64,000 bases of DNA, taken from the NCBI GenBank assembly GCA_016219965.1, contig JACRJM010000015.1, positions 62,001 to 126,000 on the forward strand, in the 5' to 3' direction. This stretch comes from Candidatus Schekmanbacteria bacterium (lineage in GTDB: Bacteria > Schekmanbacteria > GWA2-38-11 > J061). The position numbers and the translations under genes are program-made. The notes under the pieces were generated by a model that was given only the letters and a program-made list of their open reading frames with translations, was not told the DNA's origin and did no database searches. Positions 1 to 9,535 of the stretch are shown piece after piece (the first letter of the stretch is position 1; each line of letters opens with the position of its first letter).

Positions 1-1
1 A

Positions 2-151
2 ATGGCTATGGCAAAGGCAATTCTTCTCTTGTTAAGAGATGAGAAACTAAGACAAATAATGGGAAAAAAGGGTAGGGAAAGGTTTGAGATAAATTTTAAA
101 GCTGAATCTATGGTCCGGAAAACAGAAGATGTTTACAGAACATTTGTATAG
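2..151 (+). CDS. C-terminal end of a glycosyltransferase (partial)
   Basis: An open frame enters at the left edge and stops at 149-151. The last 50 residues contain RDEKLRQIMGKKGRERFEINF followed by a charged tail, which is the usual C-terminal helix of GT-B (GT4) glycosyltransferases; the GT4 gene at 1484-2710 ends in a very similar way (LRKMIGKNARKKIIENFS). Only this helix is visible, so donor and acceptor cannot be inferred. It starts a run of polysaccharide genes on the plus strand. The family call rests on a short stretch. Confidence 0.6.
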   Translation: MAMAKAILLLLRDEKLRQIMGKKGRERFEINFKAESMVRKTEDVYRTFV

Positions 152-158
152 GAAATTT

Positions 159-1382
159 ATGTTAAAAAAAAGAAATTATTTGAATTTATTTTTTTGTATT
201 TTATTTTTATTAGCCAACCCACCTTCTTCAATTTCCAAAATATTTTATGTAAGTAAATCTGGAAATGACCATAATCCAGGTACAAGTGAAAAACCTTTCT
301 ACTCTATTCAGAAATCAGTAGATTCTTTAAAACATGATGGAGATGAAATATTAATATTCCCAGGAGATTATTATGAGTCGGTTTTAATTAATAATTCAAA
401 AAAAATAATTGGCGTTAAAATAAAAAGCACAGATGAGATAGTTAATATTTTTCCAGATGATACAAAGCCTGCATTGACTTTAAAATACGCTATTAATTGG
501 AGAATTGAGGGAATAAACTTTTGCGGAAATAATGCAAAAGATATTGTATTAATATATAGGTCACCCGGAAGCATTATAGAAAATTGTATGGTTAGTGGTG
601 GCAGTAGCAGCAGCATTGCTTTCAGAGCTGTATATATTCTGAGTTCACCAAACTTTGTAATAAGTAACTCCACAATTGATGCATTTTCTGAGAATAACAT
701 AATGGCTTTTATGTCAGAGAACTTGTTAATTAAAGGAAATAATTTGAGCAATTCGAATGCTATAACAATTGGTTTTGATGCAGGATGTAATTATACTGTT
801 TGCGAAGAAAATTATATACACGATAGACTCTTGCCTGGAATAAAAGAAAGAGTAATTATTCAGTGCAGAGAAAACATTGGTTCAACGATAAGACGCAATC
901 TGATTGTTGAAAGACAAGATAACTCTTTCTTAGATGCGATTTTGATAAGAGGACCTGGAAATCCTTCAAAAAGCGTTTTGGTTGAAAATAATACATTGAT
1001 TGGTCCTTCATCGCAGACGGCCATTGGGATTGCAGCGAACACATTGTCATCTGTATGCAGAAATAATATTGTGGTTGGATTTAGAAATGCTATAAAAGTT
1101 AAATTTCCTTCTACACCATTAGCTAAACCTGAAGTTAAAGTGGATTGTAATGATTTCTATAATATCGCTGGTTCAGTTTATGATGATAATGTTGGTCTAT
1201 GTAAGATAGGTAGCGCAAATATATCGAGTGACCCACTTTTTTCAGATACAGTGTATTATAAGCTAAATCCAGGAAGCCCCTGTATTGACTCCGGGGATCC
1301 ATCTTCAGCATTGCTCCCTGGAGGTGGAAAACGTATTGATATTGGCAGGCATGAATATTATCAGCAAGTGCAATTGCCATAG
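159..1382 (+). CDS. Secreted right-handed beta-helix repeat protein
   Basis: About 407 residues. The frame opens at 129, but the ATG at 159 is followed at once by a signal peptide (basic MLKKRN, then a hydrophobic run ending near SSISK), and starting there reduces overlap with the upstream gene to nothing. The mature part opens with IFYVSKSGND and continues with Asn-rich repeated turns (IENCMVSGG, ISNSTIDAF, IRRNLIVE, VENNTLIG) typical of pectate-lyase-like parallel beta-helices. It ends with SPCIDSGDPSS and DIGRHEY, the usual closing motif of secreted beta-helix proteins. No PEP-CTERM tail is present. It is a clear paralogue of the N-terminal half of the 945-aa protein at 17868-20705. Its place among glycosyltransferases suggests a polysaccharide-binding or -cleaving role, but no catalytic residues could be assigned. 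Confidence 0.85.
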   Translation: MLKKRNYLNLFFCILFLLANPPSSISKIFYVSKSGNDHNPGTSEKPFYSIQKSVDSLKHDGDEILIFPGDYYESVLINNSKKIIGVKIKSTDEIVNIFPDDTKPALTLKYAINWRIEGINFCGNNAKDIVLIYRSPGSIIENCMVSGGSSSSIAFRAVYILSSPNFVISNSTIDAFSENNIMAFMSENLLIKGNNLSNSNAITIGFDAGCNYTVCEENYIHDRLLPGIKERVIIQCRENIGSTIRRNLIVERQDNSFLDAILIRGPGNPSKSVLVENNTLIGPSSQTAIGIAANTLSSVCRNNIVVGFRNAIKVKFPSTPLAKPEVKVDCNDFYNIAGSVYDDNVGLCKIGSANISSDPLFSDTVYYKLNPGSPCIDSGDPSSALLPGGGKRIDIGRHEYYQQVQLP

Positions 1383-1383
1383 A

Positions 1384-1415
1384 GTTAGCGAGCGAATTCA
1401 ATATAATGACAAAAT
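1384..1415 (+). repeat. Direct repeat copy 1 (GTTAGCGAGCGAAT-N7-AATGACAAAAT)
   Basis: GTTAGCGAGCGAAT, seven bases, then AATGACAAAAT. The same two blocks with the same 7-base spacer occur at 14112-14143. There the ATG inside the second block is the start codon of a histidine kinase. Here it opens only a short frame. Similarity continues loosely for another 15 bases. Confidence 0.8.
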
Positions 1416-1480
1416 TCTTACATTATGAAGAATCCCTATCTCATGTTGTGGTAGTATCAATTTATTTAAGTGATGAATAA
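1406..1480 (+). CDS. Possible 24-residue leader or gene-start remnant
   Basis: A short frame starting at the ATG inside the direct repeat encodes MTKFLHYEESLSHVVVVSIY and four more residues. It stops three bases before the ATG of the GT4 gene at 1484, a spacing that would allow translational coupling. It could equally be a non-coding remnant of a duplicated gene start, since the same repeat carries the start of the kinase gene at 14134. There is no independent coding evidence. Confidence 0.25.
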   Translation: MTKFLHYEESLSHVVVVSIYLSDE

Positions 1481-1483
1481 TTT

Positions 1484-2710
1484 ATGGCAATTAAAGTTGC
1501 TTATATTGTTGCAAGGTTCCCATCTGTGTCTCAGACATTCATACTTAGAGAGATTTTGGAATTATGTAATCAAGGTTTTGACATAACGATATTTCCTCTA
1601 AAATCTAAGCCAGACAAGCTTACTCACAATGATGCAAAAAAGGTCTTAAATAAAGTTTATAGTATTTCACCATTTTCAATAAAAGTACTAATGTCTCAAA
1701 TTTATTTTTTTCTTACCTCACCTTTGAAGTATTTTTATTTGATATATTTTGTCGTAAAAAATAATTTAAGAAATCCTTATGCGTTAACTATATCACTTGG
1801 ATTAATTCCAAAATCTGTGCATATTGCACTCATGATTAAACGTCAGAAAATATGCCATATCCATGCGCATATGGCTACATTTCAAGCATCATGTGCATTG
1901 TTTATATCTGTTCTAACTGGTGTTCCTTTTTCTTTTACTGCACACGCCACTGACATTAGAGGAGATCAAGCTGATAGGACTCATGATGGGACAAATATGC
2001 TACAGGAAAAATTAGAAAGAGCAAAATTTATTGTTACATGTACAGATGATAATGTGATTTATTTGAGAAATAAACACAGAGATATTGCGCCAGAAAAAAT
2101 TATACTAAACTATCATGGGATAGATACTGATAAATTTTCTCCAAAAAAATGTGAAGAACAGCCTCCTCTTATATTGGCTGTTGGAAGATTATTAGAATGT
2201 AAAGGTTTTGAGTATCTAATAGATGCTTGCAAAATTCTTAGAGAGAAGAATTTGAGTTTCAAGTGTATGATTGTAGGGGATGGGCCTGATAAAGGTATAC
2301 TGAAGAAAAGAATTGATAATTCTGACTTGGGAAATATTGTTGAATTAGCTGGCGCAAAATCGCAGGAGGAATTGATAGAATTGTATAATAAAGCTTCTCT
2401 TTTTGTTTTGCCGTCCATTTCTGAAAGTCACTTTGGGATACCCAATACTCTTTTTGAGGCAATGTCAATGACAGTTCCGGTTATTGTTTCAAATCTTCCA
2501 GCTGTTAAAGAGCTTATAGTTTCACGGGATGAGGGTATCGTAATCCCTGAAAAAAATGTTTATATTTTGGTTAAGGAAATTGAACAGCTTTTGAGAGATA
2601 GTCAGTTAAGGAAAATGATTGGGAAAAATGCTAGAAAAAAGATTATAGAAAACTTCAGCGTTAAAGAGAAAGTTAAAGAATTAAGATATATTTTTGAAAA
2701 TAAAATATGA
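1484..2710 (+). CDS. Glycosyltransferase family 4 (GT-B fold)
   Basis: 408 residues, a normal length for GT4. The N-terminal half starts KVAYIVARFPSVSQTFILRE, a pattern seen in WcaL-like exopolysaccharide glycosyltransferases. It also has the HIHAHMATFQA and FTAHATDI segments of the acceptor domain. The C-terminal half has LILAVGRLLECKGFEYLI and MIVGDGPDKG. The donor-binding E-x7-E region appears as SISESHFGIPNTLFEAMS with a following PVIVSNLPAVKELI. It should transfer an activated sugar in the cytoplasm during exopolysaccharide assembly. Its stop overlaps the next start by four bases (ATGA), so the two are coupled. The exact sugar is unknown. Confidence 0.9.
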   Translation: MAIKVAYIVARFPSVSQTFILREILELCNQGFDITIFPLKSKPDKLTHNDAKKVLNKVYSISPFSIKVLMSQIYFFLTSPLKYFYLIYFVVKNNLRNPYALTISLGLIPKSVHIALMIKRQKICHIHAHMATFQASCALFISVLTGVPFSFTAHATDIRGDQADRTHDGTNMLQEKLERAKFIVTCTDDNVIYLRNKHRDIAPEKIILNYHGIDTDKFSPKKCEEQPPLILAVGRLLECKGFEYLIDACKILREKNLSFKCMIVGDGPDKGILKKRIDNSDLGNIVELAGAKSQEELIELYNKASLFVLPSISESHFGIPNTLFEAMSMTVPVIVSNLPAVKELIVSRDEGIVIPEKNVYILVKEIEQLLRDSQLRKMIGKNARKKIIENFSVKEKVKELRYIFENKI

Positions 2711-3843
2711 CTTTTATTTTTTATTTACTGATTTTTATAGTTGTTTATGTGTATTTCGGATACTACTCGTTGCTCCGAATGCTGGAAATCTTTTCAAGGC
2801 AAAAAATAATTATTGGAGACTATGTTCCTACCGTTACTCTGTTTGTTCCTGTTTTTAATGAAGAAAAGATTATTAGAAAAAAAATTGAAAATTCAATTGG
2901 AATTGACTATCCAAAAGAAAAAATTGAGATTGTTTTTTATTCTGATAACTCGTCTGATGAGACAGATCAGATAATAAATGAATATATAGGTACAGGAATA
3001 AAACTTTATAGGGCGGATACTAGAAGGGGAAAAAATTATCTAATAAATAATTCTTTTGAAAAAATGAATGGTGATATTATCGTATTTTCTGATGCAAATT
3101 CACTTTACAGAAAGGATGCTATAAAACTTTTAGTGAGAAACTTTAAAGACCAAACAGTAGGGTGTGTTTGCGGAAAACTGGTTTATATAAGTGATGCAAA
3201 TTCTTTAGTCGGCAAAGGGGAGAGTTTATATTTTAAATATGAATCTACTTTAAAAAGGCTAGAGAGTGTTTTTGGAAGTGTCGTTACTGGAAACGGGGCA
3301 ATTTATGCGATACGTAAAAATTTACTTTCGCAGTTACCTGAAGAAGTACCTAATGATTTTGCTCATCCAATTGAAATAAAAGCAAAAGGATTTAAAGTGA
3401 TTTATGAACCATTAGCTATTGCTGAAGAAAGGGCTACTGTCTCTACTGCCGAAGAATTTAGACGACGAGTTAGAATCGTACTTAGAAGTTTCACAGCGTT
3501 TATTTTTTATCAAAAAAAATATAATATTTTAAAAAATTCATATTCCTTTTTCTTTATTTCTCATAAGCTTTTAAGATGGTTCATTTTCCCTTTAATGGTT
3601 CTTATTTTTTTTATAAATCTTTCTTTGAATGGATATTATGCTAATATATTGTTATATATTCAGTGTATCTTTTATATTAGTGCGTTAATTGGTTTTATTT
3701 GTCAAAAAATGGACTTTAAAATTAAGGTATTTTATATTCCTTTTTATTTTTGTTTAATAAACTTAGCGGGAGCTTTGGGTATATTGAAATACTTTATAGG
3801 GAAAAAAGAAATTATGTGGGATATAGCGGAAACAACCCGATAA
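2707..3843 (+). CDS. Membrane glycosyltransferase family 2
   Basis: 378 residues. It has one N-terminal membrane segment (about residues 2-24), a GT-A domain and two or three C-terminal membrane segments (about residues 290-365). Visible motifs are VTLFVPVFNEEKIIRKKIEN at the nucleotide-binding strand, VFYSDNSSDETD, a DXD-like IVFSDANSLY, and a GNGAIYAIRK acceptor loop. The late ERRATV/FRRRVRIVLRS region corresponds to the (Q/R)XXRW-type helix of processive enzymes, though a clean QXXRW is not seen. This is the layout of cellulose-synthase-like or hyaluronan-synthase-like chain enzymes. It is coupled by ATGA overlap to the GT4 gene upstream. Confidence 0.88.
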   Translation: MTFIFYLLIFIVVYVYFGYYSLLRMLEIFSRQKIIIGDYVPTVTLFVPVFNEEKIIRKKIENSIGIDYPKEKIEIVFYSDNSSDETDQIINEYIGTGIKLYRADTRRGKNYLINNSFEKMNGDIIVFSDANSLYRKDAIKLLVRNFKDQTVGCVCGKLVYISDANSLVGKGESLYFKYESTLKRLESVFGSVVTGNGAIYAIRKNLLSQLPEEVPNDFAHPIEIKAKGFKVIYEPLAIAEERATVSTAEEFRRRVRIVLRSFTAFIFYQKKYNILKNSYSFFFISHKLLRWFIFPLMVLIFFINLSLNGYYANILLYIQCIFYISALIGFICQKMDFKIKVFYIPFYFCLINLAGALGILKYFIGKKEIMWDIAETTR

Positions 3844-3875
3844 TTTTATTAAAATTATAATTATGCAAATATTAT

Positions 3876-4463
3876 ATGGAAAATAGAAAGAACTCAACTC
3901 CAAGAAACAATCCAAAAGTCACAGATTATTTTGAGGTGCTTAGGTTTATTTTCTCATTTTCTCTTTATAAGGAGCTGATATTTAAATTCGCTTATTTTAT
4001 TCATGATCATGTGGCTCCTTTAAAAGAAATGCATATAGCAGGTAATCCTCGTATTCATCCGTCTGCATCATTGCGGTGCGGTAAAAATATCTATTTGGGA
4101 AATAATTCACATATTAACCAGTTTTGCTGTGTATGGGCAAGCCCGGAATCAAAAATTGTTATAGGTGATAATTTATTAATGGGGCCTGGCGTAAAGATAT
4201 TTTCTTCAAACCATGGGACAGATAAAAATACTCCGATGAATCTTCAAAAATTTTCTGAGAAAGATATAAAAATTGGCAATGATGTTTGGATAGGTGCAAA
4301 TTCAGTAGTCCTTTCCGGTGTTGACATAGGAGATGGTGTAATTGTTGCTGCAGGTTCAGTTGTAACGAAAGATATTCCTTCATTTACTATAGCTGGAGGT
4401 GTACCTGCAAAAGTTATTAAGCAAAGAGAGAAAAAAATCCTTGATGAAATTATAGGTAAATAA
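3876..4463 (+). CDS. Hexapeptide-repeat O-acyltransferase
   Basis: 195 residues with isoleucine-patch hexad turns ([76 protein letters not shown]) ending in [11 protein letters not shown]. This is the left-handed beta-helix of the maltose/galactoside/WbbJ acetyltransferase family. The catalytic His is probably the one in SSNHGTDKN. It most likely acetylates a sugar of the exopolysaccharide made by the neighbouring glycosyltransferases, in the cytoplasm with acetyl-CoA. Two bases separate its stop from the exosortase start. Confidence 0.9.
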   Translation: MENRKNSTPRNNPKVTDYFEVLRFIFSFSLYKELIFKFAYFIHDHVAPLKEMHIAGNPRIHPSASLRCGKNIYLGNNSHINQFCCVWASPESKIVIGDNLLMGPGVKIFSSNHGTDKNTPMNLQKFSEKDIKIGNDVWIGANSVVLSGVDIGDGVIVAAGSVVTKDIPSFTIAGGVPAKVIKQREKKILDEIIGK

Positions 4464-4465
4464 CT

Positions 4466-5305
4466 GTGAGTAATAAATCTAAAAGAGATACATTTTTTTT
4501 TATTGTAGTTCTAATTACGTTTCTTCTACTTTACAGTAAAACGATTATTTGGTTAGGAAGTCGATGGTACAATGATGAGGATTACTCTCACGGACCATTA
4601 ATTCCACTTGTTTCAGGTTATCTTATATGGATAAAAAGGGACAAACTAAAGCAAATAGAACTATCGACAAATATAGTAGGGCTCTATTTGCTGATCGTGT
4701 CTCTTTTAATCCATGTCTTCAGTATAAGGGCGGAGGTTAGTTTTACATCAGCGTATTCATTAATTTTGTCAACTGCTGGTATAGTCCTTTATTTTTTTGG
4801 CCGCAATTTATTTAACGAAGTAATTTTCCCAATCGGTTATCTTGTTTTTATGGTTCCTTTTTTCCAGTTTATTATTGATCCATTGTCAAATAAACTGAAA
4901 CTGTTTTCAGCTTACTTGTCAGCAGAAATAATCGATCTTGCAGGTATTCCAGTGTATAGGGATGGTGTTATGTTGCATCTTGCTACAGGCTCTCTTGAAG
5001 TTGCAAATCCTTGTAGCGGAATAAGATCAATAATATCGCTTTTAGCTCTCGGAACTATATTCTCATATTTTTCGACTACTACAATGACGAATAGAATTTT
5101 GCTAGTTTGTTCTACAATTCCTCTTGCCGTTGTTGGCAATTTGGCAAGAATAGTTTTTTCAGGAGTAATGACAAATGCAGGTATAGATGTTACTACTGGA
5201 TTCATACATACTCTCACTGGTTTAATCGTTTTTGCAGTTGCATTTGCAGGCCTTATTGGTGTCAGGAAACTTCTTATATGGAAAAGCGAAATAAAAAATA
5301 TTTAA
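4466..5305 (+). CDS. xrtA: Exosortase (EpsH/XrtA type)
   Basis: 279 residues, a multi-pass inner membrane protein with a GTG start. It carries the three conserved exosortase residues: Cys183 in NPCSGIRSI, Arg228 in GNLARIVFSG, and His248 in GFIHTLTG. The N-terminal WYNDEDYSHGPLIPL motif is also typical. Exosortases are thought to cleave the PEP-CTERM signal of exported proteins at the membrane. The gene context with epsI, prsK, prsR and, in opposite orientation, prsT points to the XrtA subtype. EpsI is a separate gene whose start lies inside the last 28 bases of this one, rather than a C-terminal fusion as in some XrtA proteins. No PEP-CTERM substrate is visible in the window. Confidence 0.93.
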   Translation: MSNKSKRDTFFFIVVLITFLLLYSKTIIWLGSRWYNDEDYSHGPLIPLVSGYLIWIKRDKLKQIELSTNIVGLYLLIVSLLIHVFSIRAEVSFTSAYSLILSTAGIVLYFFGRNLFNEVIFPIGYLVFMVPFFQFIIDPLSNKLKLFSAYLSAEIIDLAGIPVYRDGVMLHLATGSLEVANPCSGIRSIISLLALGTIFSYFSTTTMTNRILLVCSTIPLAVVGNLARIVFSGVMTNAGIDVTTGFIHTLTGLIVFAVAFAGLIGVRKLLIWKSEIKNI

Positions 5306-5931
5306 TAGTTATTGCATGTCTTTCTATTGTGACATGTTATTCATTATTAATATTTAAACCAAGTGACCGCTCTTTTGTCGCTCAACGCTTAAAAGAATTT
5401 CCACGAAACTTTGGCAAATGGGAATTTATAAGAGATGTGGAGATGCAAGAACAAATAATAAGCGCACTGGACCCCAGTTCAATAGTTTTTAGAGAATATA
5501 GAAATCCTGAAGGCAAAAAAATGTGGCTTTGTATAGTGTACCACCAAAATGATAGATGGGGTGCTCATGATCCACAAGTATGTTATAAATCGCAGGGTTG
5601 GGATATAGCAAATTATGGTGGCAAGTATGAAACCACTCAGATTCATATAAAAGAAACAGATGTTGATATAAACAGATTCTATGTAAGCAAGGGAGGGTTT
5701 AAAGAGGTTGTTTACTACTGGTGGTTTGGTTCAAAGAAAAAACAGATGACAACAAGGTTTCAACAAATGCTTGATCTTGCCATTAATGGAGTTCTTTACG
5801 GTTATAACGACAGCGGTTTTATTCGAGTATCGATAAATCTTGAAGAAGGACACGAAGACGAATGTAAAAAGGCTGGGTATGAATTTGCAAAAGCAGTATC
5901 CTCTCTTATAGTAGCCTATCTTCCGGACTAG
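5278..5931 (+). CDS. epsI: EpsI family exosortase-associated protein
   Basis: About 217 residues. The frame is open much further upstream inside the exosortase gene, but the ATG at 5278 gives MEKRNKKYLIVIACLSIVTC, a clean N-terminal anchor, and fits the EpsI length. The body has LKEFPRNFGKWEF and VYHQNDRWGAHDPQVCYKSQ, with the conserved HDPxxCY of this family (DUF3485), and VYYWWFGSKKKQM. EpsI proteins always accompany exosortase or exopolysaccharide operons. They are predicted to be periplasmic and membrane anchored; the reaction is unknown. The 28-base overlap with xrtA implies coupled translation. Confidence 0.9.
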   Translation: MEKRNKKYLIVIACLSIVTCYSLLIFKPSDRSFVAQRLKEFPRNFGKWEFIRDVEMQEQIISALDPSSIVFREYRNPEGKKMWLCIVYHQNDRWGAHDPQVCYKSQGWDIANYGGKYETTQIHIKETDVDINRFYVSKGGFKEVVYYWWFGSKKKQMTTRFQQMLDLAINGVLYGYNDSGFIRVSINLEEGHEDECKKAGYEFAKAVSSLIVAYLPD

Positions 5932-5933
5932 AA

Positions 5934-8057
5934 ATGGTAGGACTTATTTTAGCACCATCAGCGCTGTGTTTCATTCTTCTGATTCCTCTTAGCTTCTATG
6001 TTTTAAGCAAGAATCCCAAGGAACTTCCTAACATCTCTTTTGCAATTGCCACCGGGACTTTGGCATTAGTTGAGTTAGGGAAGTTTATGTTTCTCCTTAA
6101 TCCAGTGTCTTGGACAGCAGATATATGGCTTAAATGTTTTTGGGGTGGATTAGTATCAATGCCGGTATCGTGGCTTTTCTTCAGCCTCATATTTGCAAGA
6201 GAAGGCTATAATCCAATAATTACGAAATGGCGTTGGGGCCTGACAGGGGTTTCACTCGCATCAGCGGCAGCAATTCTCGTTGTTACTAAAGATGATAAAG
6301 CTATTTATCCTGCTGTTGTCGGCAAAACTCCGGGAGTAGTTCTTGGGGCTGACAGCTATTTTATGTGTATATATCTTATGCTCGCATTTGTCCTCGTAAT
6401 AGTTAATTTTGAAAACACATTAAGAAACGCATCGGGCCCAATTAAAAGACAGATAAAATATGCAATAGTTGGAATAATTGGAGTCTTCTCATTCTTTATA
6501 TATATTTTGACTGAAGCACTTTTATATTCTTTTATCGCAGTTAAACTTTTATTTGCCGGTTCATGCATCACTATAATTTTAACACTGGTCCTATATTTTT
6601 CTATTATAAGATACCGTATGCTCGATGTTCACGTCTTCATTTCCAGATATGTTATTTACAGGTCAGTTTCAATCCTTGCAGTTGGCATCTATTTATTATT
6701 AACTGGAACATTGTTACAGCTTACTGAGGTTCTTGGAGGTAGTTTTTACCAATATTTTAAACCGGTAATGGTTTTTGTCGCAGTAGCTTTGTTCGCAATA
6801 TTGTTACTATCAGACAGAGTGAGGCGAAAACTTCAAATATTTATTAGTAAGAATTTTTTTGCCAATAAATATGATTACCGTTACGTCTGGTCTCAATTTA
6901 CAGAAAAACTTGGCTACACGGTAAAGATTAATGAAATGTTGCCGGAAATTGCCGAGATGATTGCCGGAATTATGTGGGTTGAATCAGTTTCAATCTGGTT
7001 GTATGATGAGGAAGTTAAGGGATACAAGGTGGCAGAATATTTTAATCTCATGGAGATGAAAGATGTAATAATAAAAAGTGACGATTTTATTGTTAAAGCA
7101 CTTGAAGAACAGGAAATATTAGATCTTACAAAGCTTACGGAAAGTTCGGATGTTCAAGATTTAGACAAGGCTATATTTATGTCTAACACCTTAAATGCAC
7201 GTGTAGTGGTCTCAATGAAAAATCAAGAGGGGTTAATGGGTTTTATTGCAGTTGGTAGCGAAATAACTGGAGAACATTTTAATTATGAAGATTATGAACT
7301 GCTTCAGACATTAGCAAGGCAATCGGCAAACCTAATTCAAAATGCTATGCTTTCTGAAAGATTAATGATTTCACAGCAAATGGAATCTGTTACCAGAGTT
7401 GCATCATTTATAATTCATGATCTCAAGAATCTTATATCAACACTGGATATGCTTTTAGATAATAGCAGGGAATATATTGATAATCCTGAATTTCAGAAAG
7501 ACTTGATAATCACACTCGAAAATACTGTAAAAAAGATGCGCAGGATGATGGAGAGAGTTTCTACAAAACCGCAGGAGACAAATTTTATCTTTGAACCTGT
7601 CAACTTAATTAATATAATTAGAAATAGCATCGAGGAGGTCCGTCTGGAGAATAATCCTAAAGTTAAATTGATGAAATCCTTTGACGAAAATGACTCAGTT
7701 GTAACTATGGGAGATGAAAAATCATTGAATAAAGTTTTTACAAATATCTTGATAAATGCAATGCAGGCTTTGCCTTCAATTGGAGGAGTTATAGATATTA
7801 GCGTAAACAAAAATAACGATAGAATTAATGTTTCTATTTCAGATAATGGGAAAGGAATAACACAAGACTTCATAAAAAAAAGTCTTTTTAAACCATTTCA
7901 GACTACTAAAGAGGGAGGTTTAGGTATAGGATTGTACCAATGCAAAACTATTATTGGAGCACATGAAAAGGCAACATTAGATGTCGAAAGCGAAAAGGGG
8001 AAGGGAGCAAAATTTATAATAAGCTTTCCTATCAGTGAAAGAGGTGCAGTAAATTGA
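5934..8057 (+). CDS. prsK: PEP-CTERM system histidine kinase PrsK
   Basis: 707 residues. Several membrane segments fill roughly residues 1-300. A GAF-like domain follows at about 330-475, with LLQTLARQSANLIQNAMLSE at its end. The kinase core has its phospho-acceptor His495 in the H-box FIIHDLKNLISTLD, an N-box NILINAMQALP, and G-boxes ISDNGKGI and GGLGIGLYQCKTII. This arrangement and the position directly after epsI match PrsK. It should phosphorylate PrsR (next gene, TTGA overlap) and so control sigma-54-dependent exopolysaccharide or PEP-CTERM genes. Only two bases separate it from epsI. Confidence 0.92.
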   Translation: MVGLILAPSALCFILLIPLSFYVLSKNPKELPNISFAIATGTLALVELGKFMFLLNPVSWTADIWLKCFWGGLVSMPVSWLFFSLIFAREGYNPIITKWRWGLTGVSLASAAAILVVTKDDKAIYPAVVGKTPGVVLGADSYFMCIYLMLAFVLVIVNFENTLRNASGPIKRQIKYAIVGIIGVFSFFIYILTEALLYSFIAVKLLFAGSCITIILTLVLYFSIIRYRMLDVHVFISRYVIYRSVSILAVGIYLLLTGTLLQLTEVLGGSFYQYFKPVMVFVAVALFAILLLSDRVRRKLQIFISKNFFANKYDYRYVWSQFTEKLGYTVKINEMLPEIAEMIAGIMWVESVSIWLYDEEVKGYKVAEYFNLMEMKDVIIKSDDFIVKALEEQEILDLTKLTESSDVQDLDKAIFMSNTLNARVVVSMKNQEGLMGFIAVGSEITGEHFNYEDYELLQTLARQSANLIQNAMLSERLMISQQMESVTRVASFIIHDLKNLISTLDMLLDNSREYIDNPEFQKDLIITLENTVKKMRRMMERVSTKPQETNFIFEPVNLINIIRNSIEEVRLENNPKVKLMKSFDENDSVVTMGDEKSLNKVFTNILINAMQALPSIGGVIDISVNKNNDRINVSISDNGKGITQDFIKKSLFKPFQTTKEGGLGIGLYQCKTIIGAHEKATLDVESEKGKGAKFIISFPISERGAVN

Positions 8058-9415
8058 CAAAAAAACAAAAACTCTTAATTGTTGAAGATGACCGTGAAGC
8101 ATTAAGGCAGTTAGATTGGGCATTTTCTAGGTTTTATAAAGTTATAAAGACTGATACTGAGGAACAGGCCATTGAATTATTTATTGAACAACAGCCGCGT
8201 GTAGTATTGCTCGATCTTTCTCTTAGCGATGACCAGGAAGAACAGGAAGGGTTTAGAATATTGGAAAAAGTGTTAAGCCTTGATCCTCTTACTAAGGTTA
8301 TTGTTGTTACAGGACATGATGAGGACAAAGCAGCTATCAAAGCAATAAGACTTGGTGCATGGGATTATTATATTAAACCTGTAAAGCCGTCAGAATTAAG
8401 AGCTATGGTAGATAGGGCTTACCATATAAGTGACATTGAGGAGAAAAGCTTAACCAATGCAAGAAAAGAGTTTGACGAGAACAAATATGGTGAGATTGTA
8501 GGAGGATGTCCTGAAATTAAAGAAGTAATGCAGTTTATTGATAATGTCGCTGGAACTGAGACAACAGTATTAATCCTTGGTGAAAGTGGCACCGGGAAAG
8601 AACTAGTGGCTCGTGCTATCCATAATTCCAGCAAGAGAAAAGAAAAGCCTTTCATTGTAATAAACTGTGGTGCAATCCCTGAAAACCTGCTGGAAAGTGA
8701 GCTTTTTGGACACGAGAAAGGTTCTTTTACAGGAGCTTACGCACAAAAAAAAGGAAAATTGGAGTTGGCGGAAGAAGGAACTATATTCCTTGATGAAATA
8801 GGTGAAATTCCACCAATACTTCAAGTAAAATTGCTCAGGTTCCTTCAGGAGAAAGAGTTTGAACGTGTTGGCGGCACAAAGCAGATTAAAGTTAATGCGA
8901 GGATAATAGTTGCAACTAACAGAGATTTGAAGACTGATATGAATGAAGGTAAATTCAGAGAAGACCTTTATTATCGTTTGAATGTTGTTTCAGTAACATT
9001 GCCGCCTTTAAGAGAGAGGGGAAATGATGTAATACTGATTGCAAGATTTTTGGTAGACAAATATTGTGCTGAAAACAATATTCCTCCAAAATCTCTGAGT
9101 AGAGAAGCAGAGCTGGCAATTAGAAAATATCAGTGGCCAGGGAATATAAGGGAATTGGAAAATCTCACAAAAAGAGCAATAATCATGTCTCCAGGGAGTT
9201 TGCTTTTCCCCTCTGACCTGGGATTAAAAGAAACGGCAGAGTCAAAATGCCTCTTAACACTAAAAGAAGCAAAAGAAGAAATAGAGAGGAAATGTCTGCT
9301 TGATGCTCTTGAAAAAAATAATGGATTTGTAAGCAGAGCTGCTAAAGATTTAGGTGTAAGTAGAGGAACATTTTACGATTTATTGAAAAAACATGGGATT
9401 GAAATTGAAGAATAA
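8054..9415 (+). CDS. prsR: PEP-CTERM system sigma-54 response regulator PrsR
   Basis: 453 residues, TTG start overlapping the prsK stop by four bases. The receiver domain (1-120) has EDD at 11-13, phospho-acceptor Asp54 in VLLDLSLSD, and the KPVKP loop. The AAA+ domain has Walker A GESGTGKE at 176-183 and ELFGHEKGSFTGA. The sigma-54 contact loop therefore reads GSFTGA (223-228) rather than the usual GAFTGA. The C-terminus is a Fis-type helix-turn-helix (FVSRAAKDLGVSRGTFYDLL). It activates sigma-54 promoters when phosphorylated by PrsK. The companion regulator at 15381 retains GAFTGA. Confidence 0.93.
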   Translation: MTKKQKLLIVEDDREALRQLDWAFSRFYKVIKTDTEEQAIELFIEQQPRVVLLDLSLSDDQEEQEGFRILEKVLSLDPLTKVIVVTGHDEDKAAIKAIRLGAWDYYIKPVKPSELRAMVDRAYHISDIEEKSLTNARKEFDENKYGEIVGGCPEIKEVMQFIDNVAGTETTVLILGESGTGKELVARAIHNSSKRKEKPFIVINCGAIPENLLESELFGHEKGSFTGAYAQKKGKLELAEEGTIFLDEIGEIPPILQVKLLRFLQEKEFERVGGTKQIKVNARIIVATNRDLKTDMNEGKFREDLYYRLNVVSVTLPPLRERGNDVILIARFLVDKYCAENNIPPKSLSREAELAIRKYQWPGNIRELENLTKRAIIMSPGSLLFPSDLGLKETAESKCLLTLKEAKEEIERKCLLDALEKNNGFVSRAAKDLGVSRGTFYDLLKKHGIEIEE

Positions 9416-9535
9416 ATTCTTGGAATTTAGATTCTTCATATAAAACATACTGAGTACTAATTGTGTTTATAGTTCATATCCCAGTCAATAGTTTTAGTTT
9501 AATTTGTCACCTGTAGCTAATAATAAAAAAAGTCG

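Noticed and set aside
5107-5277. Upstream extension of epsI inside the exosortase gene
   Set aside because: The extra 57 residues are Cys/Trp/Tyr-rich shadow translation of the exosortase; the ATG at 5278 gives the normal family start.
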